DNA of 64,000 bases, taken from assembly GCF_016461955.1 (NCBI RefSeq), contig NZ_JADMNM010000002.1:310001-374000 (forward strand). Reading direction: 5' to 3'. Of the stretch, positions 53,944-62,926 are shown one piece after another. This DNA is from Qipengyuania sp. YIM B01966 (GTDB lineage: Bacteria > Pseudomonadota > Alphaproteobacteria > Sphingomonadales > Sphingomonadaceae). Every line of letters begins with the position of its first letter. Within the stretch, counting starts at the first letter, position 1. A program made the translations under genes and the position numbers. The notes under the pieces are model-generated. The model did not search any database, had not been told where the DNA came from, and saw only the letters and a program-made list of their open reading frames with translations.

Positions 53944-54342
53944 CTAGCCGGCGACAGCAGGCGCGGCCAACGGAAAAAACGGGATCCGCACGGCCAGCGC
54001 CGAGCCATCCGCGCGTTCGAATGTATAGCTGCCTTCCATCGAACCGGTGGGCGTGGTGAGCGGGCAGCCGGAGACATAATCGTGGCTGGCGCCTGGCCGC
54101 AGCGTGGGCTGTTCACCGACAACGCCATCGCCTTCGACGCGGTTGACCTCGCCCCTGCCATCAGTGATGCGCCAATGGCGGCGGCGCAGCGTCAATGGTT
54201 CGTCGGAACCGTTCTCTATGCGAATGTGATAGGCCCAGAACCAGCGGCCAAGGTCAGGGCGCGACTGTTCGGCCAGGTAATTGACCGCCACGCGAACGGT
54301 CACCCCTTCGGTCATCGCGGCGTGCTGGAACAGTTCCTTCAT
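53944..54342 (-). CDS. apaG: ApaG domain protein
   Basis: 132 aa, the DUF525/ApaG family. VTVRVAVNYLAEQSRPDLGRWFWAYHI-type start, IRIENGSDEPLTLRRRHWRITDGRG and PLTTPTGSMEGSYTFE are conserved. The beta-sandwich protein is linked in Salmonella to Co2+ resistance and Mg2+ efflux; its true activity is unclear. The ATG at 54342 lies 4 nt after the metZ stop. Confidence 0.92.
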   Translation of the reverse strand: MKELFQHAAMTEGVTVRVAVNYLAEQSRPDLGRWFWAYHIRIENGSDEPLTLRRRHWRITDGRGEVNRVEGDGVVGEQPTLRPGASHDYVSGCPLTTPTGSMEGSYTFERADGSALAVRIPFFPLAAPAVAG

Positions 54343-54346
54343 CGTT

Positions 54347-55567
54347 TTAGACGCCTGCCGCAGAGAGCGCGCGATCGAAATCCTCGACCAGATCGGCCAC
54401 ATCCTCGAGACCGATATTGATCCGCACCATTCCCTCAACCACGCCCATATCCTCGCGCACCTCGGCGCTGAGCCCGGCATGCGTGGTGCTGGCGGGATGA
54501 CAGGCCAGGCTGCGCGCATCGCCGATATTGTTCGAGATATCGACGATTTCGAGCGCATCGAGGAAGGCATGGGCCTGCGACCGTCCACCCGGCAGGATCA
54601 CCGAGAAGATCGGACCGCAAGCATCCATCTGTCTCTGCGCCAGTGCGAATTGCGGGTGACTGGGGAGGCCCGGGTGCAGCACCCGCCCGCCGGCCGCAGC
54701 TATGCGCGGCTCGATCGCCTTCCCCACCGAAAGCGCGACCTCGCTCTGCGCCTTCGCGCGAAGCGGCAGCGTTTCGAGCCCCTTCAGCACCACCCACGCA
54801 TTGAACGGCGAGAGGGTCGGCCCGGTATTGCGCTGGAACGGCAGCAACACCTCGTTGATGAACTGCTGCGAACCGCACACCGCGCCAGCGAGCACGCGGC
54901 CCTGCCCATCCATCAGCTTGGTCGCGCTATAGGCGACGACATCCGCCCCGAATTCGAGCGGGCGTTGCAGGACCGAGGTTGCAAAGGCGTTGTCGACCAC
55001 CGAGATGATGCCATGCTGACGCGCAAGGCCGCACACCGCCGCGAGGTCGACCAGCTCGAGCGTCGGGTTGGCTGGAGTTTCGAAAAAGAAGACTTTCGTG
55101 TTGGGCCGGATCGCCGCCTCCCACGCGGCAAGGTCGGTCCCGTCGACCACGGTCGTGTCGATCCCGAAACGGGGAAGAAGACTGTCGACCAACCAGCGGC
55201 ACGAGCCAAAGGCCGCGCGCGCTGCAACCAGGTGATCGCCCGAAGAGAGCTGGCATAGCAACGCCGCGGTCATCGCGGCCATGCCGCTGGCCTGAGCGCG
55301 GCATGCCTCGGCCCCTTCGAGCAGGGCGATCCGCTCTTCCAACATTGCCACGGTCGGGTTTTGCAGCCGCGAATAGGTCATGCCGTCGGCCTCGCCGGCA
55401 AATCGCGCGGCTACTTCTGCAGCGCTGTCATAGGTGTAACCCGAACTGAGAAACAGCGCCTCGCTGGTTTCGCCATGCTCGCTGCGCCAGGCGCCGCCGC
55501 GCACACTGCGCGTTGCGGTGCGCCAGCGACGCGTTACGTTCCGATCGGTCGCGGTAGTCTTCTTCAT
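54347..55567 (-). CDS. metZ: O-succinylhomoserine sulfhydrylase (MetZ-like)
   Basis: 406 aa Cys/Met-metabolism PLP enzyme. EALFLSSGYTYDSAAEVAARF, ASGMAAMTAAL, the PLP-lysine region YSATKLMDGQGRVLAG and HPQFALAQRQM are visible. The alphaproteobacterial gene next to apaG is usually metZ, which makes homocysteine from O-succinylhomoserine and sulfide. Cystathionine gamma-synthase is a less likely alternative. No SAM riboswitch is seen in the 120-nt upstream gap. Confidence 0.9.
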   Translation of the reverse strand: MKKTTATDRNVTRRWRTATRSVRGGAWRSEHGETSEALFLSSGYTYDSAAEVAARFAGEADGMTYSRLQNPTVAMLEERIALLEGAEACRAQASGMAAMTAALLCQLSSGDHLVAARAAFGSCRWLVDSLLPRFGIDTTVVDGTDLAAWEAAIRPNTKVFFFETPANPTLELVDLAAVCGLARQHGIISVVDNAFATSVLQRPLEFGADVVAYSATKLMDGQGRVLAGAVCGSQQFINEVLLPFQRNTGPTLSPFNAWVVLKGLETLPLRAKAQSEVALSVGKAIEPRIAAAGGRVLHPGLPSHPQFALAQRQMDACGPIFSVILPGGRSQAHAFLDALEIVDISNNIGDARSLACHPASTTHAGLSAEVREDMGVVEGMVRINIGLEDVADLVEDFDRALSAAGV

Positions 55568-55630
55568 GGCGCCGGCTTAGGCGGCCGGACCCGGCGCGCC
55601 AAGACCAAACGGTTTTCCGGGCGCGCCACG

Positions 55631-55658
55631 AAAAAGGGCACCGCTGATGCGGCGCCCT
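55631..55658 (-). terminator. Terminator after the small membrane protein
   Basis: GGGCGCCGC pairs with GCGGTGCCC (one G-T pair) around ATCA; five T follow on the minus strand. Confidence 0.8.
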
Positions 55659-55687
55659 CCAATTCGTTCATCGATCAACCGATGCGC

Positions 55688-55903
55688 TTAGGCGCTAATC
55701 GAATCCTCGTCGTCATCCGTCAGGATAAGCGCGAGCATACCAGCCGCCGCCAGCGCAATGATGACGAGCGCCGGACCGAAGCGCGCTTCGCTCGCCATGT
55801 CCGACTCGCCGCTGATCGGCGCCGAGGCGGGCGCGGCCTGTGCGACAACCGGCGACAACGTCAGCGCGGCGGCAGACATCCCGAGTACGACCTTCTTCAA
55901 CAT
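55688..55903 (-). CDS. Small membrane protein, 71 aa
   Basis: 71 aa. Signal-like N-terminus (LKKVVLGMSAAALTLSPVVAQ) and a second hydrophobic helix near the C-terminus (FGPALVIIALAAAGMLALIL) followed by an acidic DDDEDS. The function is unknown. Good AAAGGATGTTG before the ATG. Single-gene unit closed by a terminator. Confidence 0.65.
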   Translation of the reverse strand: MLKKVVLGMSAAALTLSPVVAQAAPASAPISGESDMASEARFGPALVIIALAAAGMLALILTDDDEDSISA

Positions 55904-56043
55904 TTCAACATCCTTTGTAAGGCTGGCACGAAGGCCCTTAAGTCCCGCTATATATTCCTCAGATGCACCAAGGTTCCCTAAACCTGCGCATTTTTTGCAG
56001 TCGGCGCGCTTGTCGCCCCATCGCGATGTGGCTAATCGGGCGC

Positions 56044-57318
56044 ATGACGTCGGCCCGTCGCACCACCGATCCGGCGGGCTGGACCGCGCTGCTCTGCGGC
56101 GCGTTTCTGGCGCTTTGCCTGGTGGGCCTTGGCATTCCGACCAAGCCCTATTTCGACGAGATTCATTATCTGCCCGCGGCCCGCCAATATTTGGATGCCG
56201 CGGGCCAGTATCTCAATCCCGAGCACCCGCCGCTTGGCAAACAGCTGATCGCGCTCGGCATTGCCGGGCTGGGTGAAACGCCGCTGGGCTGGCGGATCAT
56301 GTCGGCGCTGGCGGGAACGCTGGCCCTTTTCGCGTTTAGCCGCGCCATGTGGTTTGCCACTGGCAGCCGGTTCGCCACGCTGGTCGGGGGCGTGATGCTG
56401 GTATGCGCGATCCCGCTCTTCGTTCACGCGCGGATTGCGATGCTCGATATATTCATGGTGGCGTTCCTGCTGACCGCGCTGTGGCAGTTGGCAGCGGCAG
56501 TGCGCGAGCCTGAACATGGACGCTGGCGCCTGGCTGCAGGCGGCGTGTTCATCGGGCTTTGCATGGCGGCGAAATGGAATGCGGTGCCGCTGGCCTTGTT
56601 GCCAGGCGCCGCGTTCCTCGCGGCGCGCGCGCTGGCCGGACGAAGTCGGCTGCTCACCAGCCGCAGGGGCGCGCCGGTGCCGGGGATATCGCTGGTCGAA
56701 GCGGCGCTATGGCTCGGTCTGGTCCCGCTTGGGGTCTATGCAGGATGCTACGTGCCTGCCTATGCCATGCTTGCTCAGCCGCCACAGCAGGACCTGATCG
56801 GCCTTCATCACCAAATGCTCGCGCTGCAAAAGAGCGTTACTCAACCGCATCCCTATCAGAGCACCTGGCTGCAATGGCTGCTCGATACGCGGGCGATCTG
56901 GTATCTCTATGAACCGGTGGACGGCGCACAGCGGGGCGTCCTCCTGGTGGGCAATCCCGTCATCATGTGGCCGGGCCTGCTGGCGCTGATCTGGTGCGCC
57001 TGGCAAGGCGTGATGCGGCGCCGGTGGGCAGCTTTGGCCGTGGCGATTCTGTTCGCCGTGTCGCTGGGCATGTGGATTGTCGCGGCCAAGCCGATCCAGT
57101 TCTATTATCATTATTTCCTGCCATCGTGCTTTCTGGTCGCGGCGCTGGCAATGGCGCTCGATGCGTTGTGGCAGAGCGGCCGACGTGCTGCGGCGCTCGC
57201 CCTGCCGCTGGCCGCCATCGCCAGCTTCGCGTGGTTTTATCCGATCGTCTCAGGCGCCCCGCTGGCGGGCGGCGATCAGGCGTTCACACGCTGGATGCTG
57301 CTCGACGGGTGGCGCTGA
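56044..57318 (+). CDS. PMT-like (GT39/ArnT) phospholipid-linked glycosyltransferase
   Basis: About 424 aa with about ten hydrophobic segments. An early periplasmic loop has FDEIHYLPAARQY and HPPLGKQLIALG, landmarks of the dolichyl-phosphate-mannose protein mannosyltransferase (PMT) superfamily, where Asp-Glu are catalytic. The C-terminus includes IWYLYEP and KPIQFYYHYFLP. The open frame starts at 55963; ATG 56026 and ATG 56044 are likelier starts. It converges on a GT2-GtrA gene that could make the lipid-linked sugar donor. Acceptor unknown. Confidence 0.82.
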   Translation: MTSARRTTDPAGWTALLCGAFLALCLVGLGIPTKPYFDEIHYLPAARQYLDAAGQYLNPEHPPLGKQLIALGIAGLGETPLGWRIMSALAGTLALFAFSRAMWFATGSRFATLVGGVMLVCAIPLFVHARIAMLDIFMVAFLLTALWQLAAAVREPEHGRWRLAAGGVFIGLCMAAKWNAVPLALLPGAAFLAARALAGRSRLLTSRRGAPVPGISLVEAALWLGLVPLGVYAGCYVPAYAMLAQPPQQDLIGLHHQMLALQKSVTQPHPYQSTWLQWLLDTRAIWYLYEPVDGAQRGVLLVGNPVIMWPGLLALIWCAWQGVMRRRWAALAVAILFAVSLGMWIVAAKPIQFYYHYFLPSCFLVAALAMALDALWQSGRRAAALALPLAAIASFAWFYPIVSGAPLAGGDQAFTRWMLLDGWR

Positions 57319-58413
57319 CTAGCGATAACGGCCCCAGACAAACCGGCTCGACAATGCGAAGTTCCACACCGAGCCGAGCGCAATCCCGGCCAGCGCGGCG
57401 AGGCGCCAATCGACGCCCCGCGCCTGCAGCCAACTTGCCGCAGCGACATTGGCGAACGCGCCCACCAGACAAGTCAGGCAGAAGCCCAGCCAGCCGCGCA
57501 GCAGCGCGCGCCAGCCGCTGAGCCGCCGGTCGCGATAGGTCAGCCAGTTGTTGAGCCAGAAATTGAAGGTCATCGCGCCGATCGTGGCGACACTTTGTGC
57601 CTGCCAGAACAGTTTCGTCGCACCCGGATACAGCGCCGCGAGTACCGCCATGTGCACCAGCACCCCGGCCGCGCCGACCGTGCCGAACAGCGCAAAACGG
57701 GTCGGGATGATGCGGCCGAGTGTCTTGTCGTAAAGGCCAACGAGGAAATCGAGCGCCACGGCCCGGTCGAGCTTGCTCGCCCCGCTGCGCCGCTGGGCAA
57801 ATTGCATAGGCACCTCAATTACCCGTAACGGCGAGGGTGCGGTGGCCAGCAGATCGAGCAGGATCTTGAAACCGATCCCGGATAGGCTCGGCGCTAGTTG
57901 ACGGGCCGTGGCCGTGGGCAGCAGGAAGAACCCGCTCATCGGGTCGGCCAGCTCCACCCCGGTCAGCCGCCGGGCGAGCCCATTGGCAATGCGCGATCCC
58001 TGCTCGCGCGAGGCGCTCGACAGCCCTGCCGCGCTGCCGCCGGGGGCAAAGCGCGAGGCGACCGCGATATCCGCCGCGCCCGACGCGACCGGCTCCAGCA
58101 TCGCCGGCAGCAGCGCGGGATCGTGCTGATGGTCGGCATCCATCACCGCGACATAGGGCGCCGCAGTTGCCAGCATCCCCTCGATCGCGGCCGAGGCCAG
58201 CCCGCGCCGGCCGATCCGCTGGATCACCCGCACACGCGGATCGGTCAGCGCCAGCGCGCGCGCGGCATCGGCGGTGCCGTCGGGGCTGTCGTCATCAACA
58301 AACAGCACCTCCCACCCGCTCGACCCGAGCGCGGCGGCAATACGCTCTACCAGCGGGGCGATGTTGTCGCGTTCGTCGAGCGTGGGCAAGACGATGGCGA
58401 GACGCAGCGTCAT
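57319..58413 (-). CDS. GT2 polyprenyl-phosphate sugar synthase fused to GtrA
   Basis: 364 aa. N-terminal DPM1-like GT2 domain ([45 protein letters not shown]) and a C-terminal GtrA domain of four hydrophobic helices ([16 protein letters not shown] onwards). Such fusions make polyprenyl-phosphate-linked mannose or glucose. It probably supplies the convergent PMT-like enzyme. It overlaps leuB by four bases (ATGA), an odd functional pairing. Confidence 0.85.
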   Translation of the reverse strand: MTLRLAIVLPTLDERDNIAPLVERIAAALGSSGWEVLFVDDDSPDGTADAARALALTDPRVRVIQRIGRRGLASAAIEGMLATAAPYVAVMDADHQHDPALLPAMLEPVASGAADIAVASRFAPGGSAAGLSSASREQGSRIANGLARRLTGVELADPMSGFFLLPTATARQLAPSLSGIGFKILLDLLATAPSPLRVIEVPMQFAQRRSGASKLDRAVALDFLVGLYDKTLGRIIPTRFALFGTVGAAGVLVHMAVLAALYPGATKLFWQAQSVATIGAMTFNFWLNNWLTYRDRRLSGWRALLRGWLGFCLTCLVGAFANVAAASWLQARGVDWRLAALAGIALGSVWNFALSSRFVWGRYR

Positions 58414-59468
58414 AAGCGGGCAAGCACCGCATCGCCAACTGCCTGCGTCCCGTCGTGACCGCCCAGGTCGGCGCCGCGCAATCCTGCGGCGAGCGTGCCC
58501 GCCACGGCCCGCTCGATCCGCGCGGCCTCGCTCTCCCGGCTGAACGAATGGCGCACCAGCATCGCGGCCGAGAGGATCGCCGCCAGCGGATTGGCCTTGC
58601 CGGTGCCGGCAATGTCGGGCGCGCTGCCGTGGATCGGCTCGTACAGGCCGAAAGTGCCATGCGCGGTCTGCCGCTCGCCCAAAGCGGCGCTGGGCAAAAG
58701 CCCGATCGAACCGACACAGGCGCTGGCCTGATCTGACAGGATATCTCCGAACAGATTGCCGGTGACGATCACGTCGAACTGGCCCGGCGCGCGCACCAGC
58801 TGCATCGCGGCGTTATCGACATAGAGATGATCGAGCGCGACATCGGGATATTCGCCGGCGACCTCGATCATCACTTCGCGCCATAGCTGGCTGGTTTCGA
58901 GCACATTGGCCTTGTCCACGCTCGTCAGCCGCCGATTGCGCCCGGAGGCGGCGCGGAAGGCGACATGGGCGATCCGGCGGACCTCGTGTTCGGAATAGGC
59001 CATGCGGTCCCAGCCCTCGCGCTCGCCATCGGCGCGCTTGTCGATGCCCTTCGCGCCGAAATAGACGTCGCCGCCCAGTTCGCGCACGATCAACAGGTCG
59101 ATGCTGCGGGCAATCTCGGGGCGCAGCGCCGACAGGTCTTCAAGGCCGGCAAACACGCTCGCCGGGCGCAGATTGGCGAACAGGCCCAGTTCCTGGCGCA
59201 GGCCCAGGATCGCCTGCTCGGGGCGCAGGCTGCGCTCGAGCCGGTCGCATTCGGGATCGCCGACCGCGCCGAACAGCACCGCATCGGCGGCCTGTGCCAT
59301 CGCAATCGTTTCGGCCGGCAGGGGATGGCCTTGGCGGCGGAAGGCAGCCGCGCCGACATCGCCTTCGAAAATCGTCAAGCCCGGCAGGTCAATCCGTTCG
59401 AGCACCCGGCGCGCCTGCGCGGTGACTTCGGGCCCGACCCCGTCGCCGGGAAAAATCGCCAGTTTCAT
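58410..59468 (-). CDS. leuB: 3-Isopropylmalate dehydrogenase
   Basis: 352 aa NAD-dependent oxidative decarboxylase of leucine biosynthesis. [33 protein letters not shown], the DLVY-type [24 protein letters not shown] block (metal-binding Asp) and the substrate pocket region. Overlaps recO by ATGA at 59465-59468 and the GT2 gene by ATGA at its 3' end. Confidence 0.97.
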   Translation of the reverse strand: MKLAIFPGDGVGPEVTAQARRVLERIDLPGLTIFEGDVGAAAFRRQGHPLPAETIAMAQAADAVLFGAVGDPECDRLERSLRPEQAILGLRQELGLFANLRPASVFAGLEDLSALRPEIARSIDLLIVRELGGDVYFGAKGIDKRADGEREGWDRMAYSEHEVRRIAHVAFRAASGRNRRLTSVDKANVLETSQLWREVMIEVAGEYPDVALDHLYVDNAAMQLVRAPGQFDVIVTGNLFGDILSDQASACVGSIGLLPSAALGERQTAHGTFGLYEPIHGSAPDIAGTGKANPLAAILSAAMLVRHSFSRESEAARIERAVAGTLAAGLRGADLGGHDGTQAVGDAVLARL

Positions 59469-60070
59469 TGTGTCATCCGCCCCAATCGCTCTGCCAGCAT
59501 GGCGCGGGCGGCCATAACATCGCGCCGGTTATCGGCAAGCAGATGACGGGCAATGCGCGGGCCCTGGGCGGCAAATAATTCCAGCAGCGGCTCAAGCCCG
59601 TCTACCCCGGCGGCCGGCTCGGCACCGCCATAGCCCAACTCGCGCAGCAACAAGGCCTCATAGGCCACCAGGCCGCGGAGCCAGCCGCGCGCGGAAGGGG
59701 CGTGGCAGATCGCGGCAAGGACCGCGACGAGCGCGTCGTAAATCGGGGGATAGGGGCCGCGTTCCGGCAGCGCGCTGGCGGTGAGCGCGGTGGTCCAGCC
59801 GAGCGCAGCGGCGGCAAGCGGCTCGCCCAGCCACGGCCCGCGGCTTTCGACCAGTTCGAGCGTCAGGAACGGCAATTGCGTATCCGAGCGGGCGGCAAAA
59901 TGCGCCGCTACCAGATTGCCCGGAATGACCACCGGGCGCAGCCGCCGTCCGCGCCCGCCCGCGACATAGCCCGCCATCATCCCGTATTGGCGCGTCAGCA
60001 CGCGCGCAATCAGCGCAGTTTCGCCGTGCTGCCGGGTGGCGAGCACGACCGCCGGGCTGTCAATCTGCAT
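59465..60070 (-). CDS. recO: DNA repair protein RecO
   Basis: 201 aa; RecO anneals ssDNA and loads RecA with RecR. OB-type N-terminus ([32 protein letters not shown]) and a helical C-terminal region. Shorter than the typical 230-250 aa. The start ATG at 60070 fits. No CxxC zinc pair, as in many alphaproteobacteria. Confidence 0.92.
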   Translation of the reverse strand: MQIDSPAVVLATRQHGETALIARVLTRQYGMMAGYVAGGRGRRLRPVVIPGNLVAAHFAARSDTQLPFLTLELVESRGPWLGEPLAAAALGWTTALTASALPERGPYPPIYDALVAVLAAICHAPSARGWLRGLVAYEALLLRELGYGGAEPAAGVDGLEPLLELFAAQGPRIARHLLADNRRDVMAARAMLAERLGRMTQ

Positions 60071-60095
60071 GGCGGCGCCAGCGCCTGAGCGCGGT

Positions 60096-60353
60096 TTAGG
60101 GTGTGGCGGTGCTCACCCGCGCCTCGAGCGCAGCGATACGCTCGGCGAGCTTCTCGTTCTCCTCGCGCGCGCGGGCGGCCATGTCCTTGACCGCGTCGAA
60201 TTCCTCGCGGCTGACGAAATCGAGCCCGCCCATTGCCTCGCGCATCCGCTCGCGCGCGCTGTCACGGGCCTCGCGGGTCATGCCGGCCAGCGTGCCGGCG
60301 GCGCTGTTCGCCAGGCGAACGAAATCGGCGATGATCGGATTTTCTGACTGCAT
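60096..60353 (-). CDS. ubiK: UbiK-family ubiquinone accessory factor
   Basis: 85 aa BMFP (YqiC) protein: MQSENPIIADFVRLANSAAG, then a REARDSARERMREAM helix and the VSREEFDAVKDMAARAREENEKL coiled coil. Assists ubiquinone synthesis via UbiJ-like partners. ATG at 60353; the frame to 60389 is shadow. Confidence 0.88.
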   Translation of the reverse strand: MQSENPIIADFVRLANSAAGTLAGMTREARDSARERMREAMGGLDFVSREEFDAVKDMAARAREENEKLAERIAALEARVSTATP

Positions 60354-60393
60354 GAAGTGCGATGTGGGCTGCCGGGTGGCCCGCGTCAACCGC

Positions 60394-60948
60394 TCAGAAC
60401 GTCACGCGCTGCTGGGCCGCGACCACCTGCTTGCCGTCTGCTCCCGGATTGGCCGCAATGAACTGCCAGTTGAGCACCGAGGCGAACAAGATCCACGCCA
60501 GATAGGGCACCATCAACCATGCGGCCAGCGGGCGCACGCGGCGGAACAAAACGATGGTGACAATGGTCGCGACGACCATGGCCACGATCACCCCGAGCGC
60601 CATCCGCATCTCGCCCGCGCCAAAGAATATCGGCGACCAGGCAAGGTTGAGCGCGAACTGCACGGCAAAAGCGACGAGCGCCCAGCGCCGCCAGCGCGCC
60701 CCGCGCGCAGCCAGCACCAGCGCCAGCGCCACGCCCATCAGGATGTAAAGCGCGGTCCAGACGATCGGGAAGGCGATCGGCGGCGGAAACAACGCCGGCT
60801 TGGTAAGCGCGGCGAACCACGGATTGTCGGCCCCCGAACCCGATAACTGACCCGACAGGAAGCCCAGCAGCGCAATGGCAGGCACGGCGACCAGCATCCA
60901 GCGGGTGAGGCTGCCGCGCAATTGCTGTTTGGTGGCGAGGCGGGACAT
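60394..60948 (-). CDS. TspO/MBR family protein
   Basis: 184 aa, five hydrophobic helices. WFAALTKPALFPPPIAFPIVWTALYILMGVALAL is the TspO signature, and the W...LNLAWSPIFFG motif follows. In related bacteria TspO senses or moves tetrapyrroles and oxygen-regulated porphyrins. ATG at 60948; the longer frame to 61104 is shadow. Confidence 0.93.
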   Translation of the reverse strand: MSRLATKQQLRGSLTRWMLVAVPAIALLGFLSGQLSGSGADNPWFAALTKPALFPPPIAFPIVWTALYILMGVALALVLAARGARWRRWALVAFAVQFALNLAWSPIFFGAGEMRMALGVIVAMVVATIVTIVLFRRVRPLAAWLMVPYLAWILFASVLNWQFIAANPGADGKQVVAAQQRVTF

Positions 60949-61012
60949 GGGCGCTCCGATCAAAGCTGCGAGGGGTGCATAAGCGCACGCAGGCGTCGCA
61001 TCAATGCCGCCA

Positions 61013-61762
61013 TCAGGCCTGTCCCTCGTTGCGACGCGCGGCGATGAGGAATTCGACATTGCCTTCCGGGCCGGTGATCGGGCTGGTCTCGATTCCCAGC
61101 ACATCCCAACCCGCGCCGGTCAGCCAGGCGGCTGTCTCGTCGCACACGCGTCGGTGCAAGGCCGGATCGCGCACTACCCCGCCTTTGCCGACCTCGTCAC
61201 GGCCAACCTCGAATTGCGGCTTGATCAGCGCCACCAGCGTCGCCGGCTGCGTGACCAGCGCCAGCGGCACTTCGAGCACTTTCGCCAGCGCAGTGAACGA
61301 GGCATCGCACACCACCCAGCCATAGGGCCGGCCGATCAGCTCCGGCGTCAGCACGCGCGCGCTGGTCTGTTCCAGCACCGTCACACGCGCATCCTGCCGC
61401 AATTTCCAGGCGAGCTGGTTAGTGCCCGAATCGACCGCGACGACGTGCGCCGCGCCGCGCGTCAGCAGCACGTCGGTAAAGCCGCCGGTCGAACTGCCGA
61501 CATCCATCGCCGTGACGCCTGCGGGATCGAGCCCGAACGCGTCGAGCGCATGAGCCAGCTTCACCCCGCCGCGCGAAACCCACGGATGGTCGCGCCCGCG
61601 CACATCCAGCACCGCGTCTTCTGCCACCTGCTGGCCCGGCTTGGTCAGGCGGGTTTCGCCCTCATAGACGAGGCCGGCCATGATCAGGGCCTGTGCCCGG
61701 GTACGGCTTTCGGCAAGGCCGCGGTCGGCCAGCAACTGATCGAGGCGACGTTTGGCAGCCAT
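61013..61762 (-). CDS. tlyA: TlyA-family rRNA methyltransferase/hemolysin-like
   Basis: 249 aa. N-terminal S4-like RNA-binding domain (RRLDQLLADRGLAESRTRAQALIMAGLVY) and a C-terminal FtsJ-type methyltransferase domain (MDVGSSTGGFTDVLLTRGAAHVVAVD). TlyA enzymes 2'-O-methylate 16S and 23S rRNA and affect capreomycin susceptibility. ATG at 61762 (MAAKRRLDQ). Divergent from the lipoprotein at 61798. Confidence 0.93.
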   Translation of the reverse strand: MAAKRRLDQLLADRGLAESRTRAQALIMAGLVYEGETRLTKPGQQVAEDAVLDVRGRDHPWVSRGGVKLAHALDAFGLDPAGVTAMDVGSSTGGFTDVLLTRGAAHVVAVDSGTNQLAWKLRQDARVTVLEQTSARVLTPELIGRPYGWVVCDASFTALAKVLEVPLALVTQPATLVALIKPQFEVGRDEVGKGGVVRDPALHRRVCDETAAWLTGAGWDVLGIETSPITGPEGNVEFLIAARRNEGQA

Positions 61763-61797
61763 TGGAATGCGGCGCGTTACCGTGCATTGTGGTATGC

Positions 61798-62346
61798 ATG
61801 AACAGAAATCTTGCGTTTCCGCTGGCCGCGCTGCTGGCCCTTCTCGCCGCTGGCTGCGTGCAACAGGCATCGGCGCCCGCGCCCGCGACCGCGCCGGTCA
61901 CCACCCCCCGCCCAGCGCCTGCACCGACCGCTTCGCCGATTACCGCACCGGCGAACTGGATCGATGCGCCACAAACCCCGGGCGACTGGCACCATCGGAT
62001 CCTGAATGGCCAGAGCACCGCTCTGTTCAACGACCCTGGTGGCGCGGTCCGGGTGATGCTGGCCTGCGATCTGGGTCGCGGCACCGTGTCGCTCGGCCGC
62101 GCGGCCGAGGCACCCGGCGCGGTGCAGATGCGCATTTACACTGAAGCGCGCAATGCCAGCCTGAGCGCCCAGCCGCAGGCCGGCTCCGTGCCGATGGTGG
62201 TCGCCGCGCTGCCGGCGCGCGATCCGCTGCTCGATGCCATCGCGTTCTCGCGCGGCCGGTTTGCAGTCGAGGTGGCGGGCCTCCAAACGCTGTATCTGCC
62301 GAGCTGGCCGGAAATCACCCGCGTAATCGAGGATTGCCGGCCCTGA
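61798..62346 (+). CDS. Hypothetical lipoprotein
   Basis: 182 aa. Lipobox LLAAGC, then a Pro/Ala/Thr-rich linker, then a globular domain (DWHHRILNGQSTALFND, RVMLACDLGRGTVSL, VAALPARDPLLDAIAFSRGRFAVEVAG). I recognise no family. Single gene divergent from tlyA. ATG at 61798. Confidence 0.7.
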   Translation: MNRNLAFPLAALLALLAAGCVQQASAPAPATAPVTTPRPAPAPTASPITAPANWIDAPQTPGDWHHRILNGQSTALFNDPGGAVRVMLACDLGRGTVSLGRAAEAPGAVQMRIYTEARNASLSAQPQAGSVPMVVAALPARDPLLDAIAFSRGRFAVEVAGLQTLYLPSWPEITRVIEDCRP

Positions 62347-62355
62347 ACGCGAAAC

Positions 62356-62378
62356 GGGCCGCCCATTCCGGGCGGCCC
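62356..62378 (-). terminator. Hairpin between lipoprotein and hup
   Basis: GGGCCGCCC and GGGCGGCCC form a perfect 9-bp stem with a five-base loop; weak T content (GTTTC) on the minus strand. Could end both converging genes. Confidence 0.6.
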
Positions 62379-62404
62379 GCCAGATCGCTATACGTGGCGA
62401 ACGG

Positions 62405-62677
62405 TCAGTTGACCGAATCCTTGAGCCCCTTGCCGGCCTTGAACTTGGGCTGGTTCGACGCCTTGATCTTCATCGGCTCGCCAGTGCGCGGATTGCGCCC
62501 GGTCGAGGCCTTGCGCTTGGCTACCGAGAACGTGCCGAACCCGACCAGCCGCACCTCGTCACCCCGGGTAAGCGCCTGCGTGATAGCGTCAAACACACCC
62601 TCCACGGCGCCCGCGGCATCATTGCGTGACAGGCCGCTATTTTCAGCGACCGCGCTGATCAGGTCGTTCTTGTTCAT
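62405..62677 (-). CDS. hup: HU family DNA-binding protein
   Basis: 90 aa histone-like protein. MNKNDLISAVAENSGLSRNDA, EVRLVGFGTFSVAKRKASTGRNPRTGEPM and SNQPKFKAGKGLKDSVN are typical HU. ATG at 62677; the frame to 62791 is shadow. Immediately downstream of lon, as commonly seen. Confidence 0.98.
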   Translation of the reverse strand: MNKNDLISAVAENSGLSRNDAAGAVEGVFDAITQALTRGDEVRLVGFGTFSVAKRKASTGRNPRTGEPMKIKASNQPKFKAGKGLKDSVN

Positions 62678-62744
62678 CTCGGAAAAAATCCCCCGTGGCT
62701 GTTGGCTGAGCGGGGCTGCTCGAAGCGACCCGCAACGGGCGGCG

Positions 62745-62773
62745 AATTGACCGGCTTTTGCCCCCGCTGTCAA
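62745..62773 (-). promoter_or_regulatory. Candidate hup promoter
   Basis: Minus-strand TTGACA, 17-nt spacer, TCAATT, lying about 70 nt upstream of the hup start. Perfect -35, moderate -10. Confidence 0.5.
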
Positions 62774-62830
62774 AGCAATTTGCCGTGCCAAACCGTGGTT
62801 TGCACTTGATCTGTCCGTTTTTGGAGCAGA

Positions 62831-62862
62831 GTGACGACCGGGCGGCCGAGCCCGGCCGTCAC
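62831..62862 (-). terminator. Hairpin after lon
   Basis: GTGACGGCCGGGC pairs with GCCCGGTCGTCAC with one mismatch, 65 nt after the lon stop. No T-run on either side, so its terminator role is uncertain. Confidence 0.4.
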
Positions 62863-62926
62863 AACTCTCACATAAGCAATTTTACCCTACGTCAGCCGCT
62901 CGTCGAGTCGCTGCACTGCAGCACGC

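Noticed and set aside
55568-55687. SAM riboswitch upstream of metZ
   Set aside because: I could not find the conserved SAM-II or SAM-I core blocks; only a terminator hairpin of the neighbouring gene is present.
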